From Chloroflexota bacterium (lineage in GTDB: Bacteria; Chloroflexota; Anaerolineae; Anaerolineales; JACQED01): DNA of 5,933 nucleotides. The notes beneath the pieces are model-generated. The model did no database searches. It worked only from the letters and a program-made list of their open reading frames with translations, and was not told the origin of the DNA. Positions 5,639 through 5,933 of this stretch are shown in pieces; position 1 is the first letter of the stretch, and every line of letters starts with the position of its first letter. Both the position numbers and the translations under genes were made by a program. Where the stretch lies: positions 1-5,933 of the forward strand of contig JACQED010000003.1 in NCBI GenBank assembly GCA_016200785.1. The letters are read 5' to 3'.

Positions 5639-5933
5639 CCACCCCCGCCTCCCCGCCCGACCGCTTCAAGCAAACCGAGATCGGGCTGATCCCCGAAGAC
5701 TGGGAAGTCGTGAAGTTGGGAGACGAAAGCGTCTCTCGGCTGATTATGGGGCAGTCGCCTACATCCGACACCTACAATATTACTGGTGATGGCCTGCCAT
5801 TTTTTCATGGCAAAGCAGATTTTGGGGGCAAGTATCCGACAGCCGCAAAGTGGTGCTCGACCCCCATCAAGATTGCTGAGGCAAATGACGTTTTGATGTC
5901 TGTCAGAGCGCCGGTTGGTGATGTGAACCTGGC
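5635..5933 (+). CDS. hsdS: type I restriction system specificity subunit HsdS, N-terminal part (cut by right edge)
   Basis: ATG 5635 opens a frame with no stop through 5933 (99 complete codons). It begins with a short tail and then TEIGLIPEDWEVVKLGD, the standard entry to the first target recognition domain of HsdS. It continues with IMGQSPTSDTYN, GLPFFHGKADFG and NDVLMSVRAPVGDVNL, all classic methylase_S (PF01420) features. HsdS dictates the DNA sequence bound by the HsdM/HsdR complex; complete members usually have two such domains and 350-450 residues, so about three quarters is outside the window. AGAAGG at 5621-5626 is the ribosome-binding site, and the start overlaps the nucleotidyltransferase stop. 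GC falls from about 64% (5641-5740) to about 51% (5741-5933) where the recognition domain begins, by hand count. Confidence 0.93.
   Translation, partial: MTTPASPPDRFKQTEIGLIPEDWEVVKLGDESVSRLIMGQSPTSDTYNITGDGLPFFHGKADFGGKYPTAAKWCSTPIKIAEANDVLMSVRAPVGDVNL

Noticed and set aside
5580..5789. Short + frame overlapping the nucleotidyltransferase/hsdS junction
   Set aside because: It is out of frame with both supported genes and reads as proline/arginine-rich shadow sequence.

Overview
The window is GC-rich (roughly 60% by eye) bacterial DNA. All real genes lie on the + strand and are tightly packed, with gaps of a few bases or short stop/start overlaps. The lineage cannot be fixed from sequence alone. 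The high GC, a CaiD-like gene, small 'domain of unknown function' genes around a type I restriction system, and simple heptameric and CACCACAAAGGCACGAAG-type intergenic repeats recall Chloroflexota or Planctomycetota-like environmental bacteria. That placement is an impression, not a result.

Region 1 (1-2150) is metabolic. It opens with the last codons of an unidentified gene (to 82). Next is an acyl-CoA dehydrogenase gene (105-1254) whose reading frame is broken exactly at the FAD/substrate-binding signature, in a way best explained by loss of about 11 bp. After a short intergenic repeat comes a crotonase very similar to enterobacterial CaiD (carnitinyl-CoA dehydratase, 1368-2150), with both catalytic glutamates at the same residue numbers, 111 and 131. 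Dehydrogenase plus CaiD suggests a remnant of a carnitine/betainyl-CoA or related short-chain acyl-CoA pathway.

Region 2 (2150-5933) is a type I restriction-modification locus. hsdM (2150-3706) starts on the last base of the caiD stop codon. hsdS begins at 5635 and runs off the right edge; no hsdR is in view. About 1.9 kb between hsdM and hsdS carries four same-strand genes. The first two are a 133-aa DUF2281/DUF5678-like protein (3772-4173) and a 132-aa retropepsin-like aspartyl protease (4178-4576). The other two are a 178-aa helical, HEAT-like protein of unknown function (4581-5117) and a DUF6036/AbiEii-like nucleotidyltransferase (5105-5638) that overlaps it by 13 bp. A four-unit, 14-bp tandem repeat separates hsdM from this cassette.

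The spacing (4 bp, 4 bp, 13-bp overlap, ATGA overlap with hsdS) suggests that the cassette and hsdS form one translationally coupled transcript. The most interesting proposal is that these four genes are two small two-gene modules, a peptidase pair and a nucleotidyltransferase pair, carried inside a restriction locus as accessory defence, toxin-antitoxin or regulatory cargo. This is inferred from gene order and motifs; no function is demonstrated by the sequence.
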